Assembly (NCBI GenBank): GCA_019310865.1 | Contig: JAFDDL010000010.1 | Location: 1 to 19,989 of the forward strand | DNA length: 19,989 nucleotides | Direction of reading: 5' to 3' | DNA from: Deltaproteobacteria bacterium | GTDB lineage: Bacteria > Desulfobacterota > Desulfobacteria > Desulfobacterales > JAFDDL01 | Part shown: one piece after another, positions 8,842 through 16,841 of the stretch | How the letters are laid out: every line of letters starts with the position of its first letter | Position numbering within the stretch: the first letter of the stretch is position 1 | Position numbers and translations under genes: made by a program | The notes under the pieces: model-generated | The model's database searches: none | Seen by the model: only the letters and a program-made list of their open reading frames with translations | Told to the model about the DNA's origin: nothing

Positions 8842-8978
8842 TTGCGAAAGCACATTTAGTTTGTTACAAATCGCTGATTTCAATTACGCACGCCCATAGG
8901 GCTGCCTCCAGGTGCTTTTTCCAATAAGTCGGGGGCAATACAAGACCGGGGCGGTGGCAAAACCAAACAGGAGGCATT

Positions 8979-9863
8979 ATGGCTTATGTTACAATGAAGG
9001 AGTTATTGGAAGCGGGCGTACACTTCGGACACCAGACAAAACGCTGGAATCCAAAAATGAAACCGTATATTTTCGGCGCTCGAAACGGCATCTACATCAT
9101 CGATCTGCAAAAAACGGTCAGAATGTTTAAAACCGCCTATGACTTTGTTGTCGATACGGTGGCCAATGGAAAGTCGGTACTGTTTGTGGGTACGAAAAAA
9201 CAGGCCCGGGAATCGATTTATGAAGAAGCCAATCGCGCCGAGATGTTTTATGTCCATAACCGGTGGCTGGGTGGTATGCTGACCAATTTCCAGACCATCA
9301 AGCAGAGTATCGAGCGGCTCAACTTTTTGAACCAGATTGAAAATGACGCCTCAATCAACCTCTATGTCAAAAAAGAGCGGTTAAAACTCGGTAAGGAACG
9401 CGTCAAACTCGACAACAACCTGGGTGGCATTCGTGCCATGGGTAAGCTTCCGGGGGTTATGTTCATCGTGGATCCGAAAAATGAAGCGATTGCCGTTCGA
9501 GAGGCCAAACGGCTCAACATTCCCATCGTGGCCATTGTGGATACAAATTGTGATCCGGATGATATTGATTACATCATTCCAGGCAATGACGACGCCATTC
9601 GAGCCATACGGCTTTTGTCAACCAAGATGGCAGATGCCTGCATCGAAGGCCGTGAGCGTTTCGAAGAAATGAAACAGGCCGAGGCCGATAAGACAGGTGA
9701 AGAAGAAACCGAAATCGAAAAGGCAAGTTCCGAGCTCCAACCCGGTGAGCGGAAAGTCATTTCCGATGGGTCTGAGGGGCCTGTGGTGGAACTTATCAAG
9801 CGAACGTCACCGGAACCGGACGCAACCGAAGGCGATCCGGTTGCCGAAGAAGCAACAGACTAA
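8979..9863 (+). CDS. rpsB: Small ribosomal subunit protein uS2 with acidic C-terminal tail
   Basis: A 294-residue S2, needed for binding of S1 to the 30S subunit. The opening is canonical ([20 protein letters not shown]), followed by [13 protein letters not shown] and an intact core to about residue 235. The remaining 55-60 residues are an acidic, low-complexity extension rich in Glu and ending EEATD; typical S2 proteins are about 240-250 residues long. The ATG has an excellent GGAGG five bases upstream. In the 137-bp leader AAAGCAC (8847-8853) can pair with GTGCTTT (8912-8918), which might belong to an S2 autoregulatory leader, but this is weak. tsf follows after 17 bases. Confidence 0.97.
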   Translation: MAYVTMKELLEAGVHFGHQTKRWNPKMKPYIFGARNGIYIIDLQKTVRMFKTAYDFVVDTVANGKSVLFVGTKKQARESIYEEANRAEMFYVHNRWLGGMLTNFQTIKQSIERLNFLNQIENDASINLYVKKERLKLGKERVKLDNNLGGIRAMGKLPGVMFIVDPKNEAIAVREAKRLNIPIVAIVDTNCDPDDIDYIIPGNDDAIRAIRLLSTKMADACIEGRERFEEMKQAEADKTGEEETEIEKASSELQPGERKVISDGSEGPVVELIKRTSPEPDATEGDPVAEEATD

Positions 9864-9880
9864 AGAAAAGAGGTGGAGTC

Positions 9881-10480
9881 ATGTCAGCGATCAGTGCAGG
9901 AATGGTAAAACAGCTTCGGGAAAAAACCGGAGCCGGTATAATGGATTGCAAGGAAGCACTTACGGCCTGTGAAGGTGATGTGAGCAAGGCCATTGACTTT
10001 TTGAGAAAAAAAGGCCTGGCGACTGCCCAAAAACGCGCCGGTCGAGCCATGAGCGAAGGCACCATTCAGTCATACATACATATGGGCGGGAAAATAGGGG
10101 TGATCGTGGAGGTCAATTGTGAGAGCGATTTTGTCGCCAAAAACGATGAGTTCATCGAATTTGCACGAAATATCGCCATGCACGTTGCGGCCACCAGCCC
10201 CGTAGCCATCACACCGGAAGGCGTACCCGAAGAGATTGTCAATAAGGAAAAAGAAATCTACGCGGAGCAGGCCAAGGAGATGGGAAAACCCGACAACATG
10301 GTCGAGAAGATTGCCGAAGGCAAACTCAATAAATATTTCAAAGAAAATTGCCTGATGAATCAGCCGTACGTGCGCGATCCGAATGTGACCATCGGCGACC
10401 TGCTCAACGAGCAGATCGCCAAGATCGGCGAAAATATCTCCATTAAACGCTTTTGCAGATTTCAGTTAGGGGAGTCCTGA
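9881..10480 (+). CDS. tsf: Elongation factor Ts, short form
   Basis: A 199-residue guanine nucleotide exchange factor for EF-Tu. The N-terminal UBA-like domain contains [15 protein letters not shown] at about residues 13-27, and the key EF-Tu-contacting SDFVA is at 82-86. Only one core domain is present, so this is the short form of about 200 residues rather than the E. coli form of about 280. It ends with [20 protein letters not shown] precedes the ATG. It is co-directional with rpsB and pyrH, with four bases between its stop and pyrH. Confidence 0.97.
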   Translation: MSAISAGMVKQLREKTGAGIMDCKEALTACEGDVSKAIDFLRKKGLATAQKRAGRAMSEGTIQSYIHMGGKIGVIVEVNCESDFVAKNDEFIEFARNIAMHVAATSPVAITPEGVPEEIVNKEKEIYAEQAKEMGKPDNMVEKIAEGKLNKYFKENCLMNQPYVRDPNVTIGDLLNEQIAKIGENISIKRFCRFQLGES

Positions 10481-10484
10481 TTCA

Positions 10485-11201
10485 ATGACCCAGGCCTGTT
10501 TTAAGAGAGTGGTGATAAAACTCAGTGGTGAGGCGCTGATGGGAGACCAATCGTTTGGCATCAGCGCCGAAACACTCCAGTACGTGGCAGATGAGATTCG
10601 GCTGGTTCATGAAAAGGGGGTTCAGATCGCCATCGTTGTGGGGGGTGGGAATATCTTCCGGGGCGTGGCCGCCGGCTCTTTTGGCATGGATCGCAGTGCG
10701 GCGGACCACATGGGGATGCTTGCAACGGTGATCAATTCCATTGCGCTGCAGGACGTTTTGGAACGAAACGGGATGGACACCCGAGTGCAGTCGGCCATTT
10801 CCATGCATGAGGTAGCCGAACCCTACATCCTCAGGCGGGCCATTCGTCACCTTGAAAAGGATCGTGTCGTGATATTCGCTGGGGGGACCGGCAATCCGTA
10901 TTTTACCACCGATACGGCCGCTGTTCTGCGGGCAATGGAAATCCACGCCGAGATACTCCTCAAGGCCACCAAAGTGGACGGAATATACGATTCGGATCCG
11001 GAAAAGAATCCGGACGCCATCCTTTTGGAGCACGTCACTTACCGCGAGGCGCTGGAAAAACAGCTCCGGGTGATGGATTTGACGGCCATATCCCTGGCAA
11101 TGGACAACCAGTTGCCCCTGTCTGTTTTCAATTTGAAACAGGCGGGCAATATTAATTCCGTGATCTGTGGTCGGAATATGGGAACCCGGATTAACCATTA
11201 A
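10485..11201 (+). CDS. pyrH: UMP kinase
   Basis: A 238-residue bacterial UMP kinase of the amino acid kinase fold, converting UMP to UDP with ATP in pyrimidine synthesis. It shows [10 protein letters not shown] at residues 11-20, GGGNIFRG at 53-60, [14 protein letters not shown] for UMP binding at about 67-80, and [16 protein letters not shown] at 131-146. GGGGAG lies about 12 bases before the ATG. It sits in the usual tsf-pyrH-frr order. Confidence 0.98.
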   Translation: MTQACFKRVVIKLSGEALMGDQSFGISAETLQYVADEIRLVHEKGVQIAIVVGGGNIFRGVAAGSFGMDRSAADHMGMLATVINSIALQDVLERNGMDTRVQSAISMHEVAEPYILRRAIRHLEKDRVVIFAGGTGNPYFTTDTAAVLRAMEIHAEILLKATKVDGIYDSDPEKNPDAILLEHVTYREALEKQLRVMDLTAISLAMDNQLPLSVFNLKQAGNINSVICGRNMGTRINH

Positions 11202-11238
11202 ACCCAAACTGATATTTGGCGAAATGGAAGGTGGGATC

Positions 11239-11796
11239 ATGATTCAAGAGACATTTGAAGAAACAAAAGATCGGATGGGCAAATCGATCATTGCCCTTCA
11301 AACTGAGTTGAAGCGATTGAGAACCGGGCGGGCCAACGTTTCGCTGCTCGATGGCATTCGGGTTGACTACTACGGCACACCGACACCACTGAATCAGATG
11401 GCTTCCCTTTCGACTCCGGAAAGCCGATTGATTGCGGTTCAGCCATGGGACGCAACCGTCATCAAGGAGATCGAGAAGGCCATTATGAAATCCGATCTGG
11501 GGCTGACACCCTCAAATGACGGAAAGATCGTTCGCATCGCCATCCCGCCGCTTTCGGAAGAGAGGCGCAAACAGATCGTCAAATTGCTTCATAAAGCATG
11601 CGAAGATTATAAAGTGGCGATCCGGAATATTCGACGCGATTCCAACGAATTGATCAAGGGGTTTAAGAAGGACAGCGACATCTCCGAGGATGATGCGTTC
11701 AAAGCCCAGGATGAGATCCAGAAGATAACCGACGGGTTCATCAAGCAAGTCGACGACATTTACAAAGAAAAAGAGAAGGAAATCCTTGAGTTCTGA
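11239..11796 (+). CDS. frr: Ribosome recycling factor
   Basis: A 185-residue RRF, which together with EF-G splits post-termination ribosomes. It shows LRTGRANVSLLDGI and YYGTPTPLNQMA early on, ISPPLSEERR-like IAIPPLSEERRKQIVK in the middle, and helices ending KEKEKEILEF. The reading frame stays open upstream to 11167, but the ATG at 11239 is chosen because it gives the family's standard length and has AGGTGGG three bases upstream. uppS begins inside its last codons. Confidence 0.97.
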   Translation: MIQETFEETKDRMGKSIIALQTELKRLRTGRANVSLLDGIRVDYYGTPTPLNQMASLSTPESRLIAVQPWDATVIKEIEKAIMKSDLGLTPSNDGKIVRIAIPPLSEERRKQIVKLLHKACEDYKVAIRNIRRDSNELIKGFKKDSDISEDDAFKAQDEIQKITDGFIKQVDDIYKEKEKEILEF

Positions 11797-12544
11797 GTTG
11801 TCGGACACATTGCCCTCACCTTTGATTCCGGAACGGTTACCGGTTCATGTCGCCATTATCATGGATGGCAACGGCCGATGGGCTAAAAAACGCTTCCTGA
11901 ACCGGATCAAGGGTCACGAAAAAGGCGCTGACACCGTTCGAACCATTGTCAGAACTGCTCGCCGGTTCGGTATACAGGTGCTCACTCTCTATGCCTTTTC
12001 CACAGAAAACTGGTCACGGCCAAAGGTCGAGGTCAAGGCGTTGATGACCCTGCTGGAACGATTCCTACGGTCAGAAGCAGATGAAATGATTCAAACAGAT
12101 ATTAGACTCAATGCCACTGGACAGGTTGAACGGCTGCCCAACGGTGTTCGCAGGACCCTTGAGTCGGTTATACATGCCACGCGAACCAACGGGTCCATGG
12201 TCTTGAACCTGGCGCTGAGCTACGGCGGTCGGGCGGAAATCGTTCGAATGGTCAGGCAACTTGCACAAAAGGCCAATGCGGGCTTGATCCTGCCCGAGGC
12301 AATAGACGAACAAACCGTTGCAGATCATCTATACACGCGGGATTTACCCGATCCGGATCTTTTGATTCGAACCAGCGGTGAGATGCGGATCAGCAACTTT
12401 TTGCTCTGGCAAATCGCCTATTCGGAAATTTTTATAACAAAGACGCTTTGGCCGGATTTTGGTGAAGATGAGTTTCTGAGCATTCTACAAGACTATCAGC
12501 AACGGGAACGTCGATTTGGTAAAGTGGATGAAATGCAACAGTGA
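11786..12544 (+). CDS. uppS: Undecaprenyl diphosphate synthase (cis-prenyltransferase)
   Basis: A 252-residue enzyme that condenses isopentenyl diphosphate onto farnesyl diphosphate to make the lipid carrier for peptidoglycan and O-antigen. IMDGNGRWA at residues 25-33 holds the catalytic Asp27. H44, LTLYAFSTENW at 67-77 and RTSGEMRISNFLLWQ at 195-209 are all conserved. The start is probably the TTG at 11786, with AAGGA five bases upstream; it overlaps the end of frr by 11 bases. A second TTG at 11798 is the only nearby alternative. cdsA follows after six bases. The chain-length product cannot be read from sequence, but the bacterial C55 enzyme is expected. Confidence 0.96.
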   Translation: MSSELSDTLPSPLIPERLPVHVAIIMDGNGRWAKKRFLNRIKGHEKGADTVRTIVRTARRFGIQVLTLYAFSTENWSRPKVEVKALMTLLERFLRSEADEMIQTDIRLNATGQVERLPNGVRRTLESVIHATRTNGSMVLNLALSYGGRAEIVRMVRQLAQKANAGLILPEAIDEQTVADHLYTRDLPDPDLLIRTSGEMRISNFLLWQIAYSEIFITKTLWPDFGEDEFLSILQDYQQRERRFGKVDEMQQ

Positions 12545-12550
12545 TATGTC

Positions 12551-13363
12551 ATGGCGCATCTGAACCGGTGGGTGACTAGCCTGGCGGCGCTACCGCTGCT
12601 GGGGCTCCTGATTATCTTAGGCGGTCGGGATATTTTCGCGATCTTTATCGCTGTTGTGGCCGTCATTTCTCTGTGGGAATATTTTCGGATCATCAATCAG
12701 ATCATTCCGCACCCCATTCCCATGCGGATTTCCGTGTGGGGTTACTTCGCCGGCCTGGTGATCGTCCTGTGCGCCCATTTCCTTTCTTTTCAATTTATGA
12801 TCCTCTCCTTATCTTCCACCGTGTTGATTGCCGGCGTGCTCTCGCTGCGTCAGTTTAGCTCTCTTGGCCAGGTGCCGCGGATCATTGGGATGCATACACT
12901 GGGAGTGGTCTATATACCGCTGGCGCTGGCCTATCTGGTGCTGATCCGAAACAGCACGGATGGAATTTACTGGGTCGTGTTGATTGTCGGGATCGTTTTC
13001 GGTGGTGATGTGGGGGCGTTTTATGTGGGCACCTATTTCGGGCGGCGCAAATTATGTCCCAATGTGAGTCCCGGCAAGACCATCGAAGGCGCATTGGGCG
13101 GTCTGGCGACCAGCTTGCTTGTCGGTGGAGCGGGTAAATGGCTGCTCCTGCCGGATCTATCATGGGCAAAGATTTTGGTGTTTTCCATCGTGCTGGGCGT
13201 GACCGGACAGGTGGGCGATTTGTTTGAATCGATGCTCAAACGAACAGCCGGTGTGAAAGATTCAAGCGCGCTGCTTCCGGGACATGGTGGTGTTCTGGAT
13301 CGAATCGATGCCCTTTTGTTTGCGGTTCCCATGGCGTATTTTCTACTGATTGTTTTTTCCTAA
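12551..13363 (+). CDS. cdsA: Phosphatidate cytidylyltransferase (CDP-diacylglycerol synthase)
   Basis: A 270-residue inner-membrane enzyme that makes CDP-diacylglycerol from phosphatidate and CTP, the entry to phospholipid synthesis. Several hydrophobic segments are evident, the first at about residues 9-41, with further ones through 60-160 and 183-220. The family signature lies at 227-253 with SMLKR, GVKD, LLPGHGGVLDR and the metal-binding Asp residues. SPGKTIEGALGG at 173-184 is also typical. The ATG at 12551 has no good ribosome site, so expression probably depends on coupling with uppS. Confidence 0.97.
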   Translation: MAHLNRWVTSLAALPLLGLLIILGGRDIFAIFIAVVAVISLWEYFRIINQIIPHPIPMRISVWGYFAGLVIVLCAHFLSFQFMILSLSSTVLIAGVLSLRQFSSLGQVPRIIGMHTLGVVYIPLALAYLVLIRNSTDGIYWVVLIVGIVFGGDVGAFYVGTYFGRRKLCPNVSPGKTIEGALGGLATSLLVGGAGKWLLLPDLSWAKILVFSIVLGVTGQVGDLFESMLKRTAGVKDSSALLPGHGGVLDRIDALLFAVPMAYFLLIVFS

Positions 13364-13402
13364 TTAAAACAGAAGCTAATACCATATAATGTAAACAATC
13401 AC

Positions 13403-14551
13403 ATGAAGAACCTTTCCATACTTGGTGCCACCGGATCCATTGGGCGAAATGCCGTCAAAATTGTGGAAATGTTTCCCGACAAGTTCCATGTGAAAGCGCT
13501 GGCTGCCAAAAACAATATAGCCATTTTGGCACAACAGATCCAGACCGTCACACCGGATATCGCCGTGGTGTTCGACCCGGAGAGCGCCCGTGAATTAAAA
13601 GCGATGCTGCCCACATCGGTGCGCACCGAAATCCTGTGGGGCGAGTCGGGCTATCATGCGGCCGCCACCCTTGACGGCGTTGATCAGCTGGTAATGGCCA
13701 TGGTGGGGTCGGCGGGCCTCAAGCCAACCCTGGCGGCCATTGACGCGGGAAAGGATGTTGCTCTGGCCAACAAGGAAACCCTGGTGATGGCAGGGGATGT
13801 GGTCATGTCCCGGGCGGCTGATAAACAGGTTCGGATCTTTCCCGTCGACAGTGAACACAGCGCCATATTCCAGTGTATGGAGGGACACCGGCGACAGGAC
13901 CTGGATAAAATTATTCTGACCGCTTCAGGGGGTCCCTTTCTAAATCGGCCGGCGGGTGACTTTGCCGGCATCACACCCGCCGATGCCCTGGCGCATCCCA
14001 CCTGGCAGATGGGGAAAAAGATCAGCATCGATTCAGCGACCCTGATGAACAAAGGGCTCGAGGTCATCGAGGCCTGCTGGCTATTTGACCTTGCCGAAGA
14101 CCAGATCGATGTGTTGATCCATCCTCAGAGTGTGATTCACTCAATGGTGTCCTTCCGGGACGGTGCGATTCTGGCCCAGCTGGGCGTACCTGACATGACC
14201 GGGGCAATCGCCTATGCGCTCAGTTATCCCAAGCGGTTGGATCTGCAACAACCGTTGCCGGATTTTGCAAAAATCGGGGCGCTGACCTTTGATGAGCCCG
14301 ATTATGAAAAATTTCCTTGCCTGGCACTGGCCTTCGAGGCCATGAAAATCGGAAAAACCATGCCGGCTGTCCTGAACGCCGCCAATGAGGCAGCGGTCGG
14401 TGCGTTTTTAAATGAGCAAATCTCCTTCCATCAAATCCCTGAGATCATCCGCAGCACAATGAATCGCCATGAAGTTATCCAAAGGCCGGAACTGACCGAC
14501 ATCCTGGACGCCGATCTGTGGGCCGGAAAAGCCGCCAGGCAGTTCCTTTGA
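13403..14551 (+). CDS. dxr: 1-deoxy-D-xylulose 5-phosphate reductoisomerase
   Basis: A 382-residue enzyme that forms MEP from DXP with NADPH, the committed step of the MEP isoprenoid route. The NADPH-binding GATGSIG is at residues 8-14. PVDSEHSAIFQ is at 147-157, SGGPF at 175-179 and SIDSATLMNKGLE at 208-220, together supplying metal and substrate contacts. IHPQSVIHSMV follows. The 39-base gap after cdsA contains TATAAT at 13385-13390 but no convincing -35, so a secondary promoter is only possible. The ribosome site is weak. MEP-derived precursors would feed the uppS product encoded just upstream. Confidence 0.98.
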   Translation: MKNLSILGATGSIGRNAVKIVEMFPDKFHVKALAAKNNIAILAQQIQTVTPDIAVVFDPESARELKAMLPTSVRTEILWGESGYHAAATLDGVDQLVMAMVGSAGLKPTLAAIDAGKDVALANKETLVMAGDVVMSRAADKQVRIFPVDSEHSAIFQCMEGHRRQDLDKIILTASGGPFLNRPAGDFAGITPADALAHPTWQMGKKISIDSATLMNKGLEVIEACWLFDLAEDQIDVLIHPQSVIHSMVSFRDGAILAQLGVPDMTGAIAYALSYPKRLDLQQPLPDFAKIGALTFDEPDYEKFPCLALAFEAMKIGKTMPAVLNAANEAAVGAFLNEQISFHQIPEIIRSTMNRHEVIQRPELTDILDADLWAGKAARQFL

Positions 14552-14612
14552 TTTCCCTTCTTCAATATAACCTTGCCGTTTAATGGGGGGAATTGGTGAC
14601 CCCATATCCCTT

Positions 14613-14643
14613 GTGCTATTATGACCCTTGTGGTAAATAGCAC
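14613..14643. promoter_or_regulatory. Inverted repeat upstream of rseP
   Basis: GTGCTATT (14613-14620) and AATAGCAC (14636-14643) form a perfect 8-bp inverted repeat separated by 15 bases, in the 139-bp gap between dxr and rseP. TTGTGC (14611-14616) and TAAATA (14634-14639), 17 bases apart, partly overlap it and could be a weak promoter. The pattern fits an operator over a promoter, but no regulator can be named. Confidence 0.35.
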
Positions 14644-14690
14644 GATGATATTATGTTAACCGCTGCAGACAGGCAGCTGAATGGGAAGAC

Positions 14691-15758
14691 ATGGGAACCA
14701 GTATATTTGCATTTATCATCGTCCTGGGTGTGTTGATTTTCTTTCACGAATTGGGGCATTTTCTCGTCGCCAGGTTATTCGGTGTGGGTGTCGAAAAATT
14801 TTCCCTCGGATTTGGCCCCCGAATATTCGGGAAAACCATTGGAATGACCGATTACCGTGTTTCCGCCTTTCCACTGGGTGGATATGTCAAGATGGTGGGC
14901 GAATCCCCCGGTGACGAAATCGAGCCGGAGAAAATTGGAATTTCATTCACCCATAAGCATGTGGCCAAAAAAATGATGATCGTGGCAGCCGGACCATTTT
15001 TTAACCTGCTGCTGGCGATGATCATCTTTTTTTTCATCTACATGTTCTCCGGCCTCTATGAACTAAAACCGACCATCGGCAGTGTGGGGGACGGATCCCC
15101 GGCGCAACGCCAGGGGCTGGAAAAAAATGATCTGATTGTCGCCATCGATGGTGTGCCGATTCAAACCTGGAATGACTTGGCCCGGATCATCGCCGGCAGT
15201 GACGGTCGATCCCTAACCCTTTCCATTGACAGGTCGGGGACCTTTCTTGATATCCCGGTGACGCCGGAATTATCCGAAGCCCAAAACTTTTTTGGCGAAG
15301 CGGTTGATCGATATGTGATCGGCATCATAGCCGGTGGAGATGTCTTTACCCGGGAGATCGGTTTTCTGGAGGCGATATCGGAAAGCACTCTGCAGACCGT
15401 GAGTATCACCAAGCTGACCGTTGTCAGCATATATAAATTGATCCAGGGAACCTTATCGCGCGAAACGATCGGCGGTCCCATCATGATCGCCCAGATGGCC
15501 GGTCAGCAGGCCAAAGAAGGCGCGCAAAATCTGGCGTTTTTTATAGCGCTTTTGAGCATCAACCTGGCTGTGATTAATTTTCTGCCCATTCCGGTTCTCG
15601 ACGGTGGGCATCTTTTCTTTTTCACCATCGAAGCCATCATTCGCCGGCCACTGAACACACGGATGCGTGAAGTGGCCCAGCAGATCGGCATTTTTGTTCT
15701 TCTGATGCTGATGATCTATGTGTTTTACAACGACATTAACCGGCTCATACTCAGCTAG
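14691..15758 (+). CDS. rseP: RseP-type site-2 membrane metalloprotease
   Basis: A 355-residue inner-membrane zinc protease of the S2P (M50) family. In E. coli it cuts the anti-sigma factor RseA and also clears signal peptides. The zinc motif HELGH is at residues 19-23 in the first membrane segment. A membrane segment lies at about 98-120, one PDZ domain at roughly 125-190, and the third zinc ligand region NFLPIPVLDGG at 296-306. A last hydrophobic segment is near 332-347. Many enterobacterial homologues have two PDZ domains and about 450 residues; this is the shorter single-PDZ form. GGGAAG is close upstream of the ATG. The stop codon abuts the long palindromic element. Confidence 0.95.
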   Translation: MGTSIFAFIIVLGVLIFFHELGHFLVARLFGVGVEKFSLGFGPRIFGKTIGMTDYRVSAFPLGGYVKMVGESPGDEIEPEKIGISFTHKHVAKKMMIVAAGPFFNLLLAMIIFFFIYMFSGLYELKPTIGSVGDGSPAQRQGLEKNDLIVAIDGVPIQTWNDLARIIAGSDGRSLTLSIDRSGTFLDIPVTPELSEAQNFFGEAVDRYVIGIIAGGDVFTREIGFLEAISESTLQTVSITKLTVVSIYKLIQGTLSRETIGGPIMIAQMAGQQAKEGAQNLAFFIALLSINLAVINFLPIPVLDGGHLFFFTIEAIIRRPLNTRMREVAQQIGIFVLLMLMIYVFYNDINRLILS

Positions 15759-15974
15759 TGCCCATCCAGAACCGGCATCGGAGTCTGCGCTTACCTCTAC
15801 GGCCCAGGGCGGCGTTCTCGCATTTTTTCAATCCTCGGAGGTAAGCGAAGACTCCGATAGGCCCACTATGCCTGTTTCACAGGACGGCTACGCCATCGGT
15901 TGAAAAAAGTGCTGCGGCCTTGCCCTGAACCAGATAAGCGTAGACTTCGATGCTACCGATTCTGGGTGGGCACT
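15757..15974. repeat. Dispersed palindromic element, long copy
   Basis: About 218 bp between the convergent genes rseP and cysQ. The ends are imperfect inverted repeats: AGTGCCCATCCAGAACCGG at 15757-15775 against the complement of 15956-15974. The left arm (15779-15797, CGGAGTCTGCGCTTACCTC) pairs with an inner arm at 15838-15856 with one mismatch. It also pairs with the right end at 15932-15950, so two folds compete. TTTTTTCAA at 15823-15831 pairs with TTGAAAAAA at 15900-15908. The core 15886-15930 recurs at 6790-6833. No protein is credible here. It could also act as a transcription stop for both flanking genes. Confidence 0.85.
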
Positions 15975-15992
15975 GCCTGCGAAATGCTTGCA

Positions 15993-16841
15993 CTAGCCTT
16001 TTATGGGTCTTTCCACTATGAAATAGGGATTGAGAAGCTCGGATCGGTTGTAGACAAGCGCCTTACCGGTTTCATGTACATAGACGCGGGCGCCGGATGA
16101 AACGGCAATGGCCTGGCCGGCGGCCGTGTCCCATTCCATGGTGGGGCCGAGTCTTGGATAGATGGCGGCTTTTCCTTCGGCCACCAGGCAGAATTTTAAG
16201 GTACTGCCGGCCGATATGAATTCGACGGAATTATAGTGGGCCCGTTTTTCGTCCACGAACGCTTCCAGTTCGGGCGTGGCGTGAGAACGGCTTCCAACGA
16301 TGGAATACGGGTCAGTCGTCTGTTCGGTCAGGGGCAGGCGACGGCTCGATGAAACCACTTGGGAAATGCTGGGAGATTCTGCGTTGGTCTCAGCAGCCTG
16401 GGAAAATTGAGACAAGATCTGCGCATCGGACAAACGATGTGCGCCAAGTGCTTGCGATGCGAAATAGAGGACGTTTTGCGCCGGTATGAAGATGACCCCC
16501 ATGACCGGTGTTCCCTGGGTTACCAGGGCGATATTGACGGTAAACTCATCGTTTTTCTTGATAAATTCCTTGGTTCCGTCAAGTGTATCCACGATCCAGA
16601 GGGTGTCCCATTGTTGCCGCGTTTCAGGCGGGATCGATCTTCCCTCTTCACTGAGAATGGGAATCGCCGTATTTTTCAGGCGGTCGGCGATGATGTCATG
16701 AGACCGCTGGTCTGCAAGCGTCAGGGGTGACTTGTCAGACTTTTCGACGACGGTAACGTCGGTGTCGTATACTTCCATAACGGCTTTGCCCGCGGATACG
16801 GCGGCCCCGATCGCTGTGAGTATCAAATTATCCATTTCCAT
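15993..16841 (-). CDS. cysQ: CysQ, 3'(2'),5'-bisphosphate nucleotidase
   Basis: A 282-residue member of the inositol monophosphatase fold that hydrolyses PAP to AMP, removing the inhibitory by-product of PAPS-using reactions. It has LSEEG at residues 63-67, the metal-binding DTLDGTKEF at 85-93 (usually DPLDGT), and EWDTAAGQA at 236-244. DTLDGTKEFIKKNDEF is the CysQ-like version rather than that of inositol phosphatases. The ATG overlaps the stop of the upstream sulfurylase/APS kinase gene in TAATG, and AAGGG lies just upstream, so the two are translationally coupled. An ATG two codons further in is a possible alternative start. Confidence 0.93.
   Translation of the reverse strand: MEMDNLILTAIGAAVSAGKAVMEVYDTDVTVVEKSDKSPLTLADQRSHDIIADRLKNTAIPILSEEGRSIPPETRQQWDTLWIVDTLDGTKEFIKKNDEFTVNIALVTQGTPVMGVIFIPAQNVLYFASQALGAHRLSDAQILSQFSQAAETNAESPSISQVVSSSRRLPLTEQTTDPYSIVGSRSHATPELEAFVDEKRAHYNSVEFISAGSTLKFCLVAEGKAAIYPRLGPTMEWDTAAGQAIAVSSGARVYVHETGKALVYNRSELLNPYFIVERPIKG

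Noticed and set aside
11167..11238. N-terminal extension of frr
   Set aside because: It would add 24 residues not seen in the family and overlap pyrH; the ATG at 11239 has its own AGGTGGG.
10482..11240. 252-residue minus-strand open frame
   Set aside because: It is antisense to the complete pyrH gene and has no recognisable motif.
15718..15903. 61-residue open frame ending VSQDGYAIG
   Set aside because: It begins inside rseP and otherwise covers the palindromic repeat. The similar ending (AQGGYAVG) of a frame at 6505-6807 comes from the other repeat copy, not from a protein family.
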